Shown here: positions 33,383-45,193 of the stretch, one piece after another
Numbering within the stretch: position 1 is the stretch's first letter
Layout of the letters: the number at the start of each line of letters is the position of its first letter
NCBI GenBank assembly: GCA_032622095.1
Contig: CP136069.1
Coordinates: forward strand, 127,677,450 to 127,741,449
Source: Siphonodentalium dalli
Taxonomy: Eukaryota; Mollusca; Scaphopoda; Gadilida; Siphonodentaliidae
DNA length: 64,000 bases
Direction: 5' to 3'
Notes under the pieces: generated by a model
Databases searched by the model: none
What the model saw: only the letters and a program-made list of their open reading frames with translations
Told to the model about the DNA's origin: nothing
Made by a program: the position numbers and the translations under genes

Positions 33383-34500
33383 TAAACGGAGCCAACTACT
33401 ACTAGTTATTTTTAGAATTTTAGAAATATCCCTTCTTTTTAAAGGTACTCAATTCGAATTACCGCTCGCAAATTACTATTTCCTTGGCTTCGGGGGTAAA
33501 AAATATTTGATTCGAGTCGAGGAACCTACCCATCAAAGTTCAGAGTGATCAGATATCGATGTTTGAAATATATTATTTTAATATTAGTCGACGAGAGGAA
33601 TTTCTCTGACCAAATTGCGGATGAAGATGGATAAATTCTAAAATCAAATGGCTTTTTTTTGTGTCAAATATTTCACAAAACCGGAAAAATTTCGTTGACG
33701 AAAATGTTGATAAATCACAGGTTCTGGGCAATTTTATACTATAGTTGACTGTGGTGAGCATTATTTTTGGATAATTAATCGATTCTGATAACTGAAGCGG
33801 CATTTAAACAAAATGTTGTTGTTGTTAAAATCTGATGATATGGGGACCATCGAATCGGATTGAGTACCTTTAAATACATTGACTAAACAACGGATATATT
33901 CAGAAATAAAATCAAATTAAAACAGTTTTCTAAATGCATCACACCTTACAAGTATATATCCTCAGGAGATCGGACGTACACAAGTCACATGAATTTCCCG
34001 ACCAGCCGCAGTAATTAAACAGTCCTATGGAATGAACATTTTCCTAATCACGTGTGCTGTGCATGTATGCCAATGTAGAACAATCACCATCATTTTTGAG
34101 ACGCTAATTTCTATGTAAATATGTCCAGTACGGATGAAATGTTTTAAATGACAGACGACGATCAACTATTTGATAAAAATAATGAAACAGCGACTTATCC
34201 CCCCCCCCCCCACAGTTCAAATGTACCGCCCGTGTTATCACGTGACCAAACCAGATACAGCGATAATTAATAAATAAGAATAATTTCAGTTTTGTTATCG
34301 ACAGGGTGTATAAAGATAAGAAATGAATGTAGTACGCTATAGTCGACATAGTTTGTGGCATATTTGGTGTGAACCGCTTCGCTTCGTGTGCTAAATTTAG
34401 AACGATACTATACACGTATAGTAGTGTGCTAAATTTAGCACAACACTACACCATATAGGACACAGCTCTCGACCAATCAAAATGCGCAATTTCTGGGTGA
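33383..34500. other. Non-coding, no gene seen
   Basis: AT-rich 3' flank. It includes a 13-C run (34199-34211) and the perfect palindrome gtgctaaatttagcac near 34423. ORFs up to 103 codons lack domains. Confidence 0.5.
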
Positions 34501-34524
34501 GGTGAAATATTTTCTGAAATTACC

Positions 34525-34920
34525 CCACTAGGATTCCTACTCGTATAGTATTTTTTTTATTTATAGTAACAGATTCATTTCGTGCAGTCGGATTGCCAAC
34601 TAAAGACAGCCAATATGAAACTCTACCTTGTACGTTACTTGTTGCAAACTCGGTATATCATTAGACTTATTGATGAATATTATATCTCACGTGACCTTCT
34701 CGCATTCTGATTGGCTGCACACTGCAATACTATTTTACGATAGTACCGCAGTAGGATGCCTACATGCCTACTATTCCTTTTCTATTTATAGTAACAAACT
34801 CATTTCGCGAAATCGGGTTGCCGCCTGAAGATAAGACTAATCTGAAACTAAACCTTGTACGATACTTGTTGCAATATCGGTATATCATTAGATTTATTGT
34901 GAATTGTAATGAGATTACAA
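34525..34920. repeat. ~225-bp tandem duplication
   Basis: 'tttatagtaacagattcatttcg' near 34558 recurs as 'tttatagtaacaaactcatttcg' near 34783, with matching 'accttgtacg', 'acttgttgcaa' and 'cggtatatcattaga' blocks after each. Non-coding. Confidence 0.75.
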
Positions 34921-35111
34921 ATGTCCGATCATACCCAATGTATTTAATAGTTTGTCCGTTTAGTTGGCAAGCGACCAGTCCTAATTTTGTAATGCCAGTA
35001 GACGTTATTTATAACTTCTTTCCGTTTTCTAAAAGTTCGCCAACATGTCTTTGCTAATGACGTATTTATAGAAATAAATTCACGAATGAGAGAATTGACA
35101 CCAATGTTCGA

Positions 35112-35235
35112 TATAATATAATAAATAATGAATGCCTTGTCGTTGACTATGCCATGCGGCGAGTGGACTATTCCTCATCGATGACCACTCTTTTGGCATA
35201 GTCAACTCCAAGCCATTCATTATCTATATAATAAA
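35112..35235. repeat. Hairpin / MITE-like inverted repeat
   Basis: 'gttgactatgcca' near 35152 pairs with 'tggcatagtcaac' near 35195. 'aataatgaatg' and 'cattcatta' form the outer part, flanked by 'tataataaat' on both sides. Confidence 0.75.
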
Positions 35236-35825
35236 TATTAATGATCCTATAAGTGTCAGATCATGGATATCCAGTGTATTTAATCGTTTGTCCATCTAAT
35301 TTGCCAAGCGGACAGTCCCAATATTTGAGTGCCCGTGCGTGAACTGTGTTTATAATTTCCTTTTCCATGCATTTAAATCGAAGATAAACAATTTAACTTC
35401 TGAAATTTCGCCCAAATGTCTTTTGGAAGACTGATTTATAGACGTAAATACGTGAACCACGAAGAGATGACATAGTTATATACCCATCGCCAATAATATT
35501 GCAAAATTCGCAGCGAATACAATAGTGACAAAATCATTGTTGGGGCGATATATGAAAGGTGGTTCATACGTATATAGGCACCTATACTCGATCGATATCA
35601 GTAATTCATAATATGCGCAATATACATGTGCGAGTGTAACAGAGTAGGTATAACGTGAGTGAAGAATTATACAATATATAGAAATCTTTGAATTTGAGAG
35701 CTTTGGTTGCTTCAACATGGAATAACGAATAGCGTTCATTTTTAGAATTTCCTGAGGTGGTAAATTGCGGTTTGGCAAGTTATAGTTTAGGTTATAATAA
35801 CCCTGTACATTGGTCGATGTTCCAC

Positions 35826-36051
35826 GTCCAGTAAGAAACCACGTCGTTCATTGGTCAGAGAGCCGCACAACATAACCCATGTTTGCATGTTTGCGTCTCG
35901 AGCCATCAATATAAAGAAAACCAAGACAACCGGTACCGTTTCATCGTCTTTCACTGGCCTGCTTTTTCATGACGTCATTTACTTTGAACAACGTTATGGC
36001 GAGAGCAATAGGATATTTTTGACATTTTCTGCTGATCATTCTTCGGAATAA
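35826..36051. repeat. Dispersed ~220-bp repeat, copy 1
   Basis: From 'cagtaagaaaccacgtcgtt' to 'ctgctgatcattcttcgg' it is highly similar to 63798-64000, including 'tggtcagagagccgc', 'gacgtcattta' and 'aacaacgttatggcgagag'. Small indels distinguish the copies. Confidence 0.9.
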
Positions 36052-36098
36052 ATGTAAACTTTCTAAGAATGGCCATGACTGTCGGCAGAACATATACG

Positions 36099-36220
36099 TT
36101 ATTGTGGTGGATCGACGGTATCATGGTGTGACATTGACCGCTTGTAGCATATGTTCAACCTCGTCGCTTAACTCCAAGCTGTTAATGTCACACCATGTTA
36201 CCGTCAATCCACCACAATAA
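36099..36220. repeat. Hairpin / MITE-like inverted repeat
   Basis: 'ttattgtggtggatcgacgg' at 36099 and 'accgtcaatccaccacaataa' ending at 36220 pair with few mismatches, with inner arms 'catggtgtgacatt' and 'aatgtcacaccatg'. Loop of about 45 bp. Confidence 0.85.
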
Positions 36221-38479
36221 TTTATAGTATTTCATTTTCCAATCGACACATCTTCTCCATTCTTCTAAATTACGTAAATACGTACACATTGTTTGGAGGT
36301 TCACGTGTATAAATATAAATTTGTATTTAGCACCAGATCATAGTTGTAAGCGTAGATCAGGCTATTTGATTACGGGGTGTGTAATTTAATTAACCAACAC
36401 ATATAAATCAATCAACTTTGTTAAATTGAATAATCAAGTTGATATATTGATTAATTATGATAGCAGAAGTTAGCGTGGTAGTTTTACGATGTTTTGCCTA
36501 GATATGTACACACTTGTGTTCAAGTATCTTACTATGAAATGCGCACTGTTTGGCTCCGTTGTTCACGTGAGGTATGGCGCTCTCGTTGGGATTGTGTGTG
36601 TTTCGTGCACGTCGATAGATGTACAGCGGGGACGTGGCTTGAGGTTCTGTCCCCTTTGTGGGTCTATCTAATTTTGAATTTCCAACTGCACTCCATGTAG
36701 GCAAAATTTCCATGTCTGGAATCTTATTTGTGCCTCCCACACCCCAGTCTTTGAGTTGAATTATCCAACAGATACCTCAAACTTTTCAAAACAGGTAGTG
36801 ATGTTCCAACAGATGGCATTGTCAATCTAAAACTTTGAGTGAAAGTAAGAAAATATCGGTATATTGGTGCAAAAACGACATAAGTTACAATAGGAAACTC
36901 AAACTATCAGATATATTGATAGATGATGCCATGAATATCTATTCTGGCTAACGCCCGTATAGAGATAATATTCCACCAATTCAAAACCTGGACATTTTTT
37001 TAAAATTTTAAAGGTAACCTTATAAAGTCGAATAAAGGGCCGCTCGGCGACCACAGAATCCCCCGACACAGTGGATTCATTTGGAGCGGAGGCTTTATAG
37101 AAATATATTATATGCATAAAAAAATACTTGTGCAGTGTCTTATAACTGAGCTGCATACAAATAACCAAATCTGAAGAAAAAAAACTTAAAAGTCGAAATA
37201 TAACCTCAAATTGGCACAATATCAGCACAGTTCTAAGAATACAGGTTCTGACAAAGATGCATCCCAGGATGTACGATTCTACGTCGAAAAATGGCAACAA
37301 CTCCGCCAAAATGACTCCGACTGAACTCAAAATCGCAGGTGCGCATTTTCCCATGATTGTGGACATGCGCCATGCAGGTTTAAAACAAATTGACCAGAAA
37401 ATGACATAATACAGGTTCGGACAAAGTTCGCAACGCACACACGGACATACTGACGCACGGACGAGGGTCATTACTATAGTCCTCCGGCGGAATGTCGGGG
37501 GGGGGGGGGAAACATACATTTATACGGGGAATACATTTTTTCTTTGTTAATACATGTTGCTTAATAGTTTTTCATCAGTAGGCGAAGGTCCCAGCTCGAG
37601 ATTACATTATATCAGGGACTTTGTGGGAGATTTTGCTTTGCGCCACTTACAATTACGAACTTTCTCCAGGTAATTATACTTCAATGTTTCTTGCGATATC
37701 GGCTCACTAAAGTTCACTAAAAAGCATGCAATTTCGAGCTGGGACCACCCCATACCATACTTTGAAGTAGATTATCTAGGAACAAATATAAACATAGAAA
37801 TATATTCTCTTCCGTATTTGTTCAATGTTGTTATAAATGTCATTTTCCAGTCATTTTTTTAAAACTTGGAACATATGTCAATCAGCAAAGGAACCTGCGC
37901 ACCTGCGATTTTGAGTGAGTCATTATGGCATGATCTAGTCTATTGCCGCATTTTTTAACTCTGAAGTGCCCAACTATACCGTTGATTCGGGTATTAAATC
38001 TCCAAGTGTTGAACAATTTGACAAAGGTTTTTTTTAAGGGGGGGGGGTGAGTCAGCCCCACAACTATGTGGCAACGTCCCTGCTCTCTGCGCTGTACATC
38101 AGTTATTGAATTCTTGGGTGTGAAACCCGCGCGTGTTTCGTAGACCTCTGCGTGCGGCGACATGTTAATAGCCCTGATTAGTCATGGCGTGAATTACCAA
38201 CAATCCGAGTAACAACAGACAAAGTAGACAAACAATTAAACCAGTCTCGCTTCTGGCGAGAAAATCGCGAAAACGGAAATTGTTGCTGTTCACAGACGGT
38301 GCATAATTTCCGGATACAACCTCCCGTATACAGCATCTCTTTCGTCTCCGACGACAGCAACTGCCGCGTATCGAGCTGTTTCATGGAAATTAATAGCTGT
38401 CAATGATTATCGTATAGCAAAAAACTAAACAACCATGAGTTTAAACGGACATAGCTCGTAACAACATTAACCCTTTCTA
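36221..38479. other. Non-coding / repeat-like, no gene assigned
   Basis: Contains a 13-G run (37497-37509), a 10-G run (38038-38047) and a 206-codon minus-strand ORF (36899-37519). That ORF has no domain, starts within low-complexity sequence at the G run, and reads like a dispersed repeat. 'gcgcacctgcgattttgag' near 37895 resembles the reverse complement of about 37325-37350, a further sign of repeats. Confidence 0.5.
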
Positions 38480-40860
38480 CGATGCTGCAGACTTTACTGT
38501 AATGTACAACGAACTCGAACAATGGAACTATACATTGGATATGTCTAAAATTGACTACACACGAATAGCAAGTACACTTACAGAGAAATTATCGAAATTA
38601 GCTTCAAAACATATACCGAACAAAATTGCTATTAAACGATACGATGAGCCCACCTGGATGACATGCCAAATTCGAAGATTTATTAGACAAAGACGTCGTC
38701 TTTATTCAAATGCAAAAAGAAAGAAAAACGATCAAGCATGGGCAAATATAAGACTAAGAGAAACGAGGTGACATCGTGTATAAGAAGTGCCAAGCAAAAC
38801 TTAATAGAAAAAAACCCAGTCTACTGGGAAACTGCCTGACTGAATCTTCGCGCTGGTGGAAGACTCTAAACCGACTCAATGGCCTCGAGAAAAAAAGTAC
38901 ACCAGCACTGAAATTGAATAACTCTATTATAACAGATAACTCGTCGAACGCTGAGATATTTAATAATTATTTCGCTTCGATATCATCTCTTCCCAATGAA
39001 AATATAGTTGGACTTACCACCCTTTGCTTATAAAACAGAATCCAGACTCGATTCAGTTGTTGTTACGCGTGAACAAATATACAAATCACTGATAAGTGTA
39101 GAATCGGCGACAGCTAGTGGTCCCGATGAAATGAGCCCACGAATATTGAAACGCTGTGCATCCTCGCCGGCTGGGCCACTGGAATTTGTTTTCAATAAAC
39201 TAATTGAAAACTCATTTTTCCCATCTGAATGGAAAATTGCAAATGTCTATCCAATTTATAAGAAAGACGACCCTAGTGAACCTCTAATTATCGCCCAGGT
39301 TCTTAACTGTGTTGCTTGTCATACATTTTCGAAAAGTGTATCTACTTTCACATGGATAAATACATCAGGACCAACAACCTCCTAACAATACTTCAGTCAG
39401 GATTCACCCCTAATGACAGCACAGTCTTTCAGTTAACTGATGTCTATCATTACATAATATCTTCACTTGATAGCGGTAAAGATGTCTGTTTTGCGACGTT
39501 AGCAAGGCTTTTGATAAGTTATGGCACCGCGGTCTTATGTTTAAACTCAAAAGTATGGGAATTATCGGCGCGACATACGATCTTCTGGAAAAGTACTTAG
39601 ATAATAGACAGCAGCGAGTAATTGTTTCAAATTCCAATTCAAGCTGGAAGCGTGTCTCAGCTGGTGTGCCCGAGGGATCCATACTTGGCCCTCTTCTATT
39701 TTTAGTCTACATTAACGACATTGTAGAAAATGTGAGGAGCAATATAAGGTTTTTTACTGACGATACGTCTCTATATCTTTCGATTGAAGATCCCATATGG
39801 GCCGCAGAAGTTATTAATAACGACATCATGTTGATATTCGAGTGGTCGCAAAAATGGCAAATTAAATTTAATCCCATCAAAACAGTCACTTTTGATATCA
39901 TGGAAAACTAACGCTATCGACAACCCACCACTTCAGATGTCCGGGCAGAATATTGAAGAAATTACATAAGAACCTTGGTCTAACTTTTAATGGGGATGGT
40001 ACCTGGCATGATCATATATAACTGATATTGAAAATCGAGCTGCAAGTCGACTTTATATACTGAGGAAGTATAAATTCATTTTGGACTGGAGAACCCTGGA
40101 ACGCATATACCTATCATACATCCGTCCAGTAATGGAATATGCTTCCTCAGTAAGGGTTAATTGTACAGATGAGGATTCAAGCCATCTCGAAGACATACAA
40201 TACGAAGCCGTGCGATTGGTGACAGGGGTAACTAGAAGCTGTAGTGAGGAATCTTTATTACGAGAAACCGGCTGGAACACACCTTCGAGCAGAAGAGAAA
40301 AAGCTAAACTTATTAAAATTTTCAAAATGCTTAAGCGAGACACGCCTCCTTACTGATATACACTTGTCCCTCCGGTATCTGGAAGCCAAACCAATTACGA
40401 ATTCAGACAAAAAGGCCACTAGTGCACCCATTTTCTTGCAACAAGATATGAAAATGCATTCCTGCCAGCTACCGTAAAACTATGGAATAGCCTTCCACCA
40501 GAAGCGAATAGTTGTGGCTCAGTTTCAGAATTCAAGAGATATATCTCCAAAGATCGCAATACTATACCATCATATCGTTATACAACGTTTACAAGACAAT
40601 GTCAAATCTACCACTGTCGTCTGAGAACCTATTGCAGTAACTTGAAATATGACCTGTTTTGTAATCATCTAAATAATAATCCATTCTGCGATTGTAGGGA
40701 ACTGCAGACCGCCGAACATTTTTTACTTAACTGTCCGATTTTCAAAAAAGAGAGAGATAACTGTTTTTTGGGTCCTATTATGACATTAAATGTGAATTAT
40801 CATGTCACTCCAAAAGTTCATAGATAGAACCAAACCATTTAACTGAGCATCATCACTAAC
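38480..40860 (+). pseudogene. Decayed non-LTR retrotransposon (RT plus C-terminal Cys/His cluster)
   Basis: Frame pieces in order: the pre-RT region (DEPTWMTCQIRRFIRQRRRL, 38502-38771; CLTESSRWWKTLNRLNG, 38776-39033); RT fingers with SGPDEMSPRIL and FPSEWKIANVYPIYKK (39008-39385); SGFTPNDSTVFQL; palm with GVPEGSILGPLLFLVYINDI and FTDDTSLY, where the usual Ala of FADD is Thr (39537-39911). Then a thumb/connection region (YLSYIRPVMEYAS, 40081-40356) and CDCRELQTAEHFLLNCP (about 40680-40737). At least five frame changes or stops break it. The endonuclease is missing, so it is 5'-truncated. The CxC...H....C tail is shared with the element at 5850-8690. Confidence 0.92.
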
Positions 40861-41811
40861 TGATATACATATCTCATCTAAAGAGTAGTGAAAACAAATA
40901 AGAGCGCTCTCACAGCTAAATTATGTAATGCGGGGGGGGGGGGGGGGTGTCAGACCTGCAGCGATCAGCCACCATGGACGTAAATGAGACTATATATACA
41001 TCGCTGCAGCCACGGATATGCTCGCGGGTGTTTGTGGAGCGGATATCACTCGAGATCAAAACAAATCATGAAGCAATTTTGTATCGCGGAAATGGCCACG
41101 AATAAGCACAGGCTTACTGTCAGACCCCTTATCGCATATGTCTGTGTATGTAATATTTGTATTTATGTGCCTACTTGAGAAAATAAAATATTGTTTACAC
41201 TAACGCTTTCTATGCTAAATGCTCATTGATGCGTTGCTCCCTTAGGAATGTTCAGACAATAAATTCAACCAAACGACCGGGCGGGATGTTGGTATTTATC
41301 CACCTTTACATATAAACCCATATGGGTCGTTTTATTTGTTGAACTTACGATCTGAATATTTCCCACCAATTAATAGAAATCATTCTGTACTTGTATTATT
41401 TGTCTGAATGTTTGTCGTCTGTATTTATTTGCTGGACACAATCCAATTGAACAACAGACCATTCCAATTTATCTGTATAAACGAGTAGGATCTGTTTGTC
41501 CGTCCGTCTCTCTGCGCATTTTTCTCCCAGATTGCGGGCCTGATTTCAACCAAATTTGGTGAGGTGACCCATGGTACCCTGGCGGAGGTTATAACGGCGT
41601 TAGTTTTTCAAAAATTAAAATAAAAAAATTAAAATAGAATGAACTAAAATTAAAATATTTGTTAATATGAGCAACTAGCTCAATAAAAAAAAAATCAAAC
41701 TGTTTAATAGTCAGGTTCGAAATGAAATAAAGGTGAAAGGTGCGGGCATTTTTCTTTCAGAAGCTTTTGAGAATTGTTTCTAAAGGTATTTTTTATGCTG
41801 ATTTCAAAAAC
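40861..41811. other. Non-coding with dispersed repeat
   Basis: A 16-G run (40932-40947) is followed by AT-rich DNA. 41195-41480 is another copy of the dispersed family at 18450 (shares 'ctgtacttgtattat' and 'gaccattccaat'). Confidence 0.55.
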
Positions 41812-42600
41812 CAATGTTGGCAAGTCGACAAATGATCATTTCTGACCCAAAATGACAATTCAAAATGGCCGCCATCAGAACAAAGTCTAGATTTTCGTTT
41901 ACTGTTATATGTTGGTCTAAGACGTTTGAATGTTATGCATTTCCGTGATTTCGAACGAATTGTGACAAGAGACACTACACACAGAACATATGTGGTAATT
42001 TAAAGTGAACATGTTTGACATTTAACCCAATTTATGCGCAAAAATATCAAAAACGCGAATTTTATAAATTGTTGCGGTCTTAAATGGCAGAAAGTGAAGT
42101 ATGCTGGAAATATATCCTTAAAATGGTTTAGACAGTTGTGTTTAAATATAATTTGTATTCTGATTCCAGAAAACAATGTTGGCAACTCGACAAATAATTA
42201 TTTCTGACCTAAAATGACAATTCAAAATGGCCGCCATAAGAATAATGTCTAAATTTTCGTTTACTGTTATATGTTGTTCTAAGACGTTTGAATATTATGC
42301 ATTTCCGAACTTTCGAACGAGTTGTGACAAGAGACACGATACACAGAACATATGTGGTAATTTAAAGTGAACATGTTTGACATTTAACCCAATTTATGCC
42401 CAAAAATGACAATAAACGCGAATTTTGTAAATTATTGCCGTCTTTAATGGCAGAAAGTGAAGTATTCCGGAAATATAACCTTCAAATGGTTTAGCCAGTT
42501 GTGTCTAAATGTAATTGGTAATCTGATTCCAAAAAACAATGTTGGCAACTCGACAAATAATTATTTCTGACCTAAAATGACAATTCAAAATGGCCGATAT
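41812..42600. repeat. 362-bp tandem repeat at left end of CXC element
   Basis: 'caatgttggcaa.tcgacaaat' starts units at 41812, 42174 and 42537 (periods 362 and 363). The first two units are full length and contain 'aaaatggccgccat' and 'ttttcgtttactgttatatg'. The third is cut after about 60 bp and runs into the element. The same motif appears inverted at 44010-44036. Confidence 0.9.
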
Positions 42601-42622
42601 TATTCGAAAATCATCAGTAATA

Positions 42623-42829
42623 TTATGAAACAGGTTCATCAACACCCAATGCGACACAATTTGCCATCATATAGCCAAAAATTGTCACAAAAATTCCTGA
42701 TTTATTATTGCAGTCAGTTCCACAATTGCAGAGTGGTGTGCAGGGTAACTCTGATTTTCTGCATGTGCACCTTGCTGTTACACACCCCTTCTTGCACCCA
42801 CTTTTGATTATTTCGAGACATGTAAACAA
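42623..42829 (-). pseudogene. Inverted CXC-motif fragment
   Basis: The minus strand reads CLEIIKSGCKKGCVTARCTC, then RKSELPCTPLCNCGTDCNN, a Cys-rich block like tesmin/TSO1-type CXC motifs. It repeats the + strand block at 43732-43850 and lies on the left inverted arm, without the rest of the gene. Confidence 0.75.
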
Positions 42830-42902
42830 AGCAATGCTTAGTGACGCTCTGATCGAGAACGTATCCTGCCAAACAACAATGACACCATTCCCCGTGTAGG
42901 TA

Positions 42903-43853
42903 TTGTCATTGACGGTCAGGCCCTTGTTGTGGCCATAGGTAAAGTCCGATTTGAATGGTTTCTTGTCTCAAGAACTTGTTACCGAAGCGAAAATAGAAGG
43001 TGTTTCTGTTGTTGTTGCAAGGGCGTTCCCCGAAGATTGCAGAGTAGATTGTTCGGTAGACGGAACAGACTTGAAATGGTTAGAGTCTAATCACGAAGAG
43101 GCTGACAGTAGACTTATCCATCATTCACTTGATCCAGCATGGGGTGCAGTCTGAAACAAGTTATTGTGGTAAGTAGGGACGTCGATGTTCTAGAGTTATT
43201 GCTTGGTTACCTAAACAAATTACCTGCATATTGTGATATGTTCATGATGGCTGGAACGTCCAAAAGCCCTACAATTTTACCCATCAGGGATGTTGCCACC
43301 CAAATACCGAGTGACGCTCTGAACTATATTCTTGCGTTTCATGCTTTAACGGTGTGTGATTCAACTTCGTTCATATTTAGGGTGTCTAAACGATTCGCAT
43401 GGAAGATTTACCTCGAATGTTGTGAACTCGTAAAGGGTATAGGTAATATTGCAATATCCACTGAAACAATTGAAAGTGCTGAACATTTTGTATGCAAGTT
43501 GTAAGTTCCGATGCAAAACTCAAAAATGCAAGATTCAGGATGTTCCCTCGGACTGAATCTCCTGAAAAGCTTCCACCAACTAGTGACTCATTTCATTACC
43601 ATCGTTTGAGAACAAACTACTAGGTTTTAGTTTGGAAACGAGCAACCATTCCTGTGCAAACATCACCGGATCCTTCGACAATGGGATGGAAAGAAGATGC
43701 ATGATGTCACTAGAACCCATTCCAATGTCATGTCTCGAAATAATCAAATGTGGGTGCAACAAGGGGTGTGTAACAGCAAGGGGTACATGCAGACAATCAG
43801 AGTCACGCTGCACACCACTCTGCAACTGTGGAACTGACTGCAATAATAAATAA
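42903..43853 (+). pseudogene. Decayed gene with FEN/XPG-like signatures and C-terminal CXC cluster
   Basis: Pieces in order: IVIDGQALVVAIGK (about 42903-42944); SNHEEADSRLIHH (about 43088-43126); VIVVSRDVDVLELLLGYL (about 43160-43215); AFHALTVCDSTSF (about 43335-43373); FHYHRLRTNY (about 43590-43620); and CLEIIKCGCNKGCVTARGTC with CTPLCNCGTDCNN (43732-43850). Frames change at least three times, and the region between IDG and HEEAD looks deleted. HEEAD...S.D.DVL...LT.CD resembles the acidic metal-site order of FEN1/XPG nucleases (EAEAQ, TeDsD, LLGCDY). That comparison is mine. Family function is unknown. Confidence 0.72.
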
Positions 43854-44057
43854 GGCTTTTATGTGAGTATTTTTGGCTATATGATGGCAAATTGTGTCGC
43901 ATTGCGTGTTGATGAACCAATTTCATAATATTGCTGATGATTTTCGAATTTTTAACTGATTATTATATCGGCCATTTTGAATTGTCATTTTAGGTCAGAT
44001 AAGAAATAATAATTTGTCGAGTTGCCAACATTGTTTTTTGGAATCAGATTACAAATT

Positions 44058-44214
44058 ACATTTTAAATATTATTAAATGTATTTTGGAGCGCAAACCACC
44101 AGGTGGCTTTAATGTATCAGACATGTATTACCCGTCATTTGTTCTGTGCTTGAGATAATCTTCGAACTTGAACTCAGGATTGATTAACTCTATTGCGTTA
44201 ACCCTTTACCCAAC
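44058..44214. other. Non-coding spacer
   Basis: AT-rich sequence between the inverted element and the MITE pair. It includes 'ttggagcgcaaaccaccaggtggcttt', which echoes 'ttggagcgcgtggcttt' at 3899. Confidence 0.4.
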
Positions 44215-44430
44215 AGAACGGCCCTGTGCCAATGCATTCTCTTATATATGCGAGTCGACCATAGGTCGCCTCGCATATATAAGAGAATGCATTGGCTTAA
44301 CACATTAAAAATTCTAAAATTATTAAAGAATGTAAGAATTTTTTTTTTTTTTAGGCCAATGCATTCTCTTATATATGCGAGGCGACCTATGGTCGACTCG
44401 CATATATAAGAGAATGCATTGGCACAGGGC
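44215..44430. mobile_element. Paired-palindrome MITE, copy 2
   Basis: Two modules (44224-44299 and 44354-44425) each have arms 'gccaatgcattctcttatat' and 'tataagagaatgcattggc' around 'gcgagtcgaccataggtcgcctcgc' in opposite senses. The palindromes are almost perfect. The spacer is poly-T. The pair as a whole is also inverted about its centre. Confidence 0.9.
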
Positions 44431-44806
44431 ATAACTGTAACCATCACAATGTGGTCAATGAACCGGTTCCAATGATATCCATATTTGTATGGTGTTATTG
44501 AAACAGACCGAAGATATTTTAGGCTGTTGCAGCTTTATTTTTGCCGTTTTTGGCCGGTTTGTTGGGTAAAGGGTTAAGGAATCGACGTAGGCCTATAAAT
44601 ACACATGAAATATGGCGATAGTTTGTTGGAGTTTGTTAATTGGTATTGTACATGATGTACTTCGATTTCTTAACAATTACATCAAGTACTAAATTCAGAA
44701 CATACGCATAGATAAACGTTGTGTGTGTGAGGGGGTGTGTGTGTCTAACAAGTGTTTCAACATTTGGAAATTTAATACCTTAAATAGGTTGAAATTTGTC
44801 TCTTAG

Positions 44807-44933
44807 TTTGAATTGCCAACAATTTATTAGTGGAGAACCATGGTTGACCCAGTGCAATCTGTACCTTCCACTGACTAGTGGCCACAATACTGCTGATCCA
44901 TTCAGAATAGACTACCACATCAAGGTGTGTGAG
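44807..44933 (+). CDS. Exon-like ORF, unrecognised
   Basis: Acceptor aatttgtctcttag and donor gtgtgag|gtaagag bracket 42 open codons, read from the second base: LNCQQFISGEPWLTQC, then ADPFRIDYHIKVCE. Composition is protein-like and both splice sites fit consensus (enters phase 2, leaves phase 0). No domain was recognised and no partner exon was established. It could be a real exon or part of an old transposon gene. Confidence 0.3.
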
Positions 44934-45040
44934 GTAAGAGTTGGGACAAATCAAAGCCAAATGCTTAGGGTGGGGGTACAAATGGAATTACGAAACATGG
45001 ATAGTTTGCTTTGGTTCAAGTGGAGGTGGTGCAGTTGGAC

Positions 45041-45193
45041 ATTCCAAGGTGGATCACCAGTAAAATCGGCCGGCAAATCGAAGTGTTGGCGAAAGAACGA
45101 GATGCTGGTGGAAGGCATGGTGAAATTGTTAATGATTGTGAAGACTTACCAGCAACCTTTATATCTTCACTGTGTTTCAACAGCTAATAAAAA
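45041..45193 (+). pseudogene. Protein-like fragment, unrecognised
   Basis: The frame containing ITSKIGRQIEVLAKERD and GEIVNDCEDLPATFISSLCF looks coding-like and follows a possible acceptor (ggtggtgcag). It lies 110 bases after the exon-like ORF at 44807-44933, in another frame. It may be a degenerate continuation of it. Confidence 0.25.

Larger units (their letters stand above)
42510..44057 (+). mobile_element. Remnant element with inverted copies of its own 3' end
   Basis: Left arm 42510-42822 and right arm 43729-44057 are inverted copies about 310-330 bp long. Each includes the CXC-coding end plus 'caatgttggcaactcgacaaat'. Between them lies a decayed + strand gene (42903-43853). The protein family, as I recall it, is an abundant repeat-associated family in cnidarian, mollusc and lancelet genomes; no transposase of a named superfamily is visible. 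Confidence 0.7.

Noticed and set aside
36899-37519. 206-codon minus-strand ORF
   Set aside because: It starts next to a poly-G run, has hydrophobic low-information sequence and no domain, and shows similarity to nearby inverted sequence, so it is probably a dispersed repeat.
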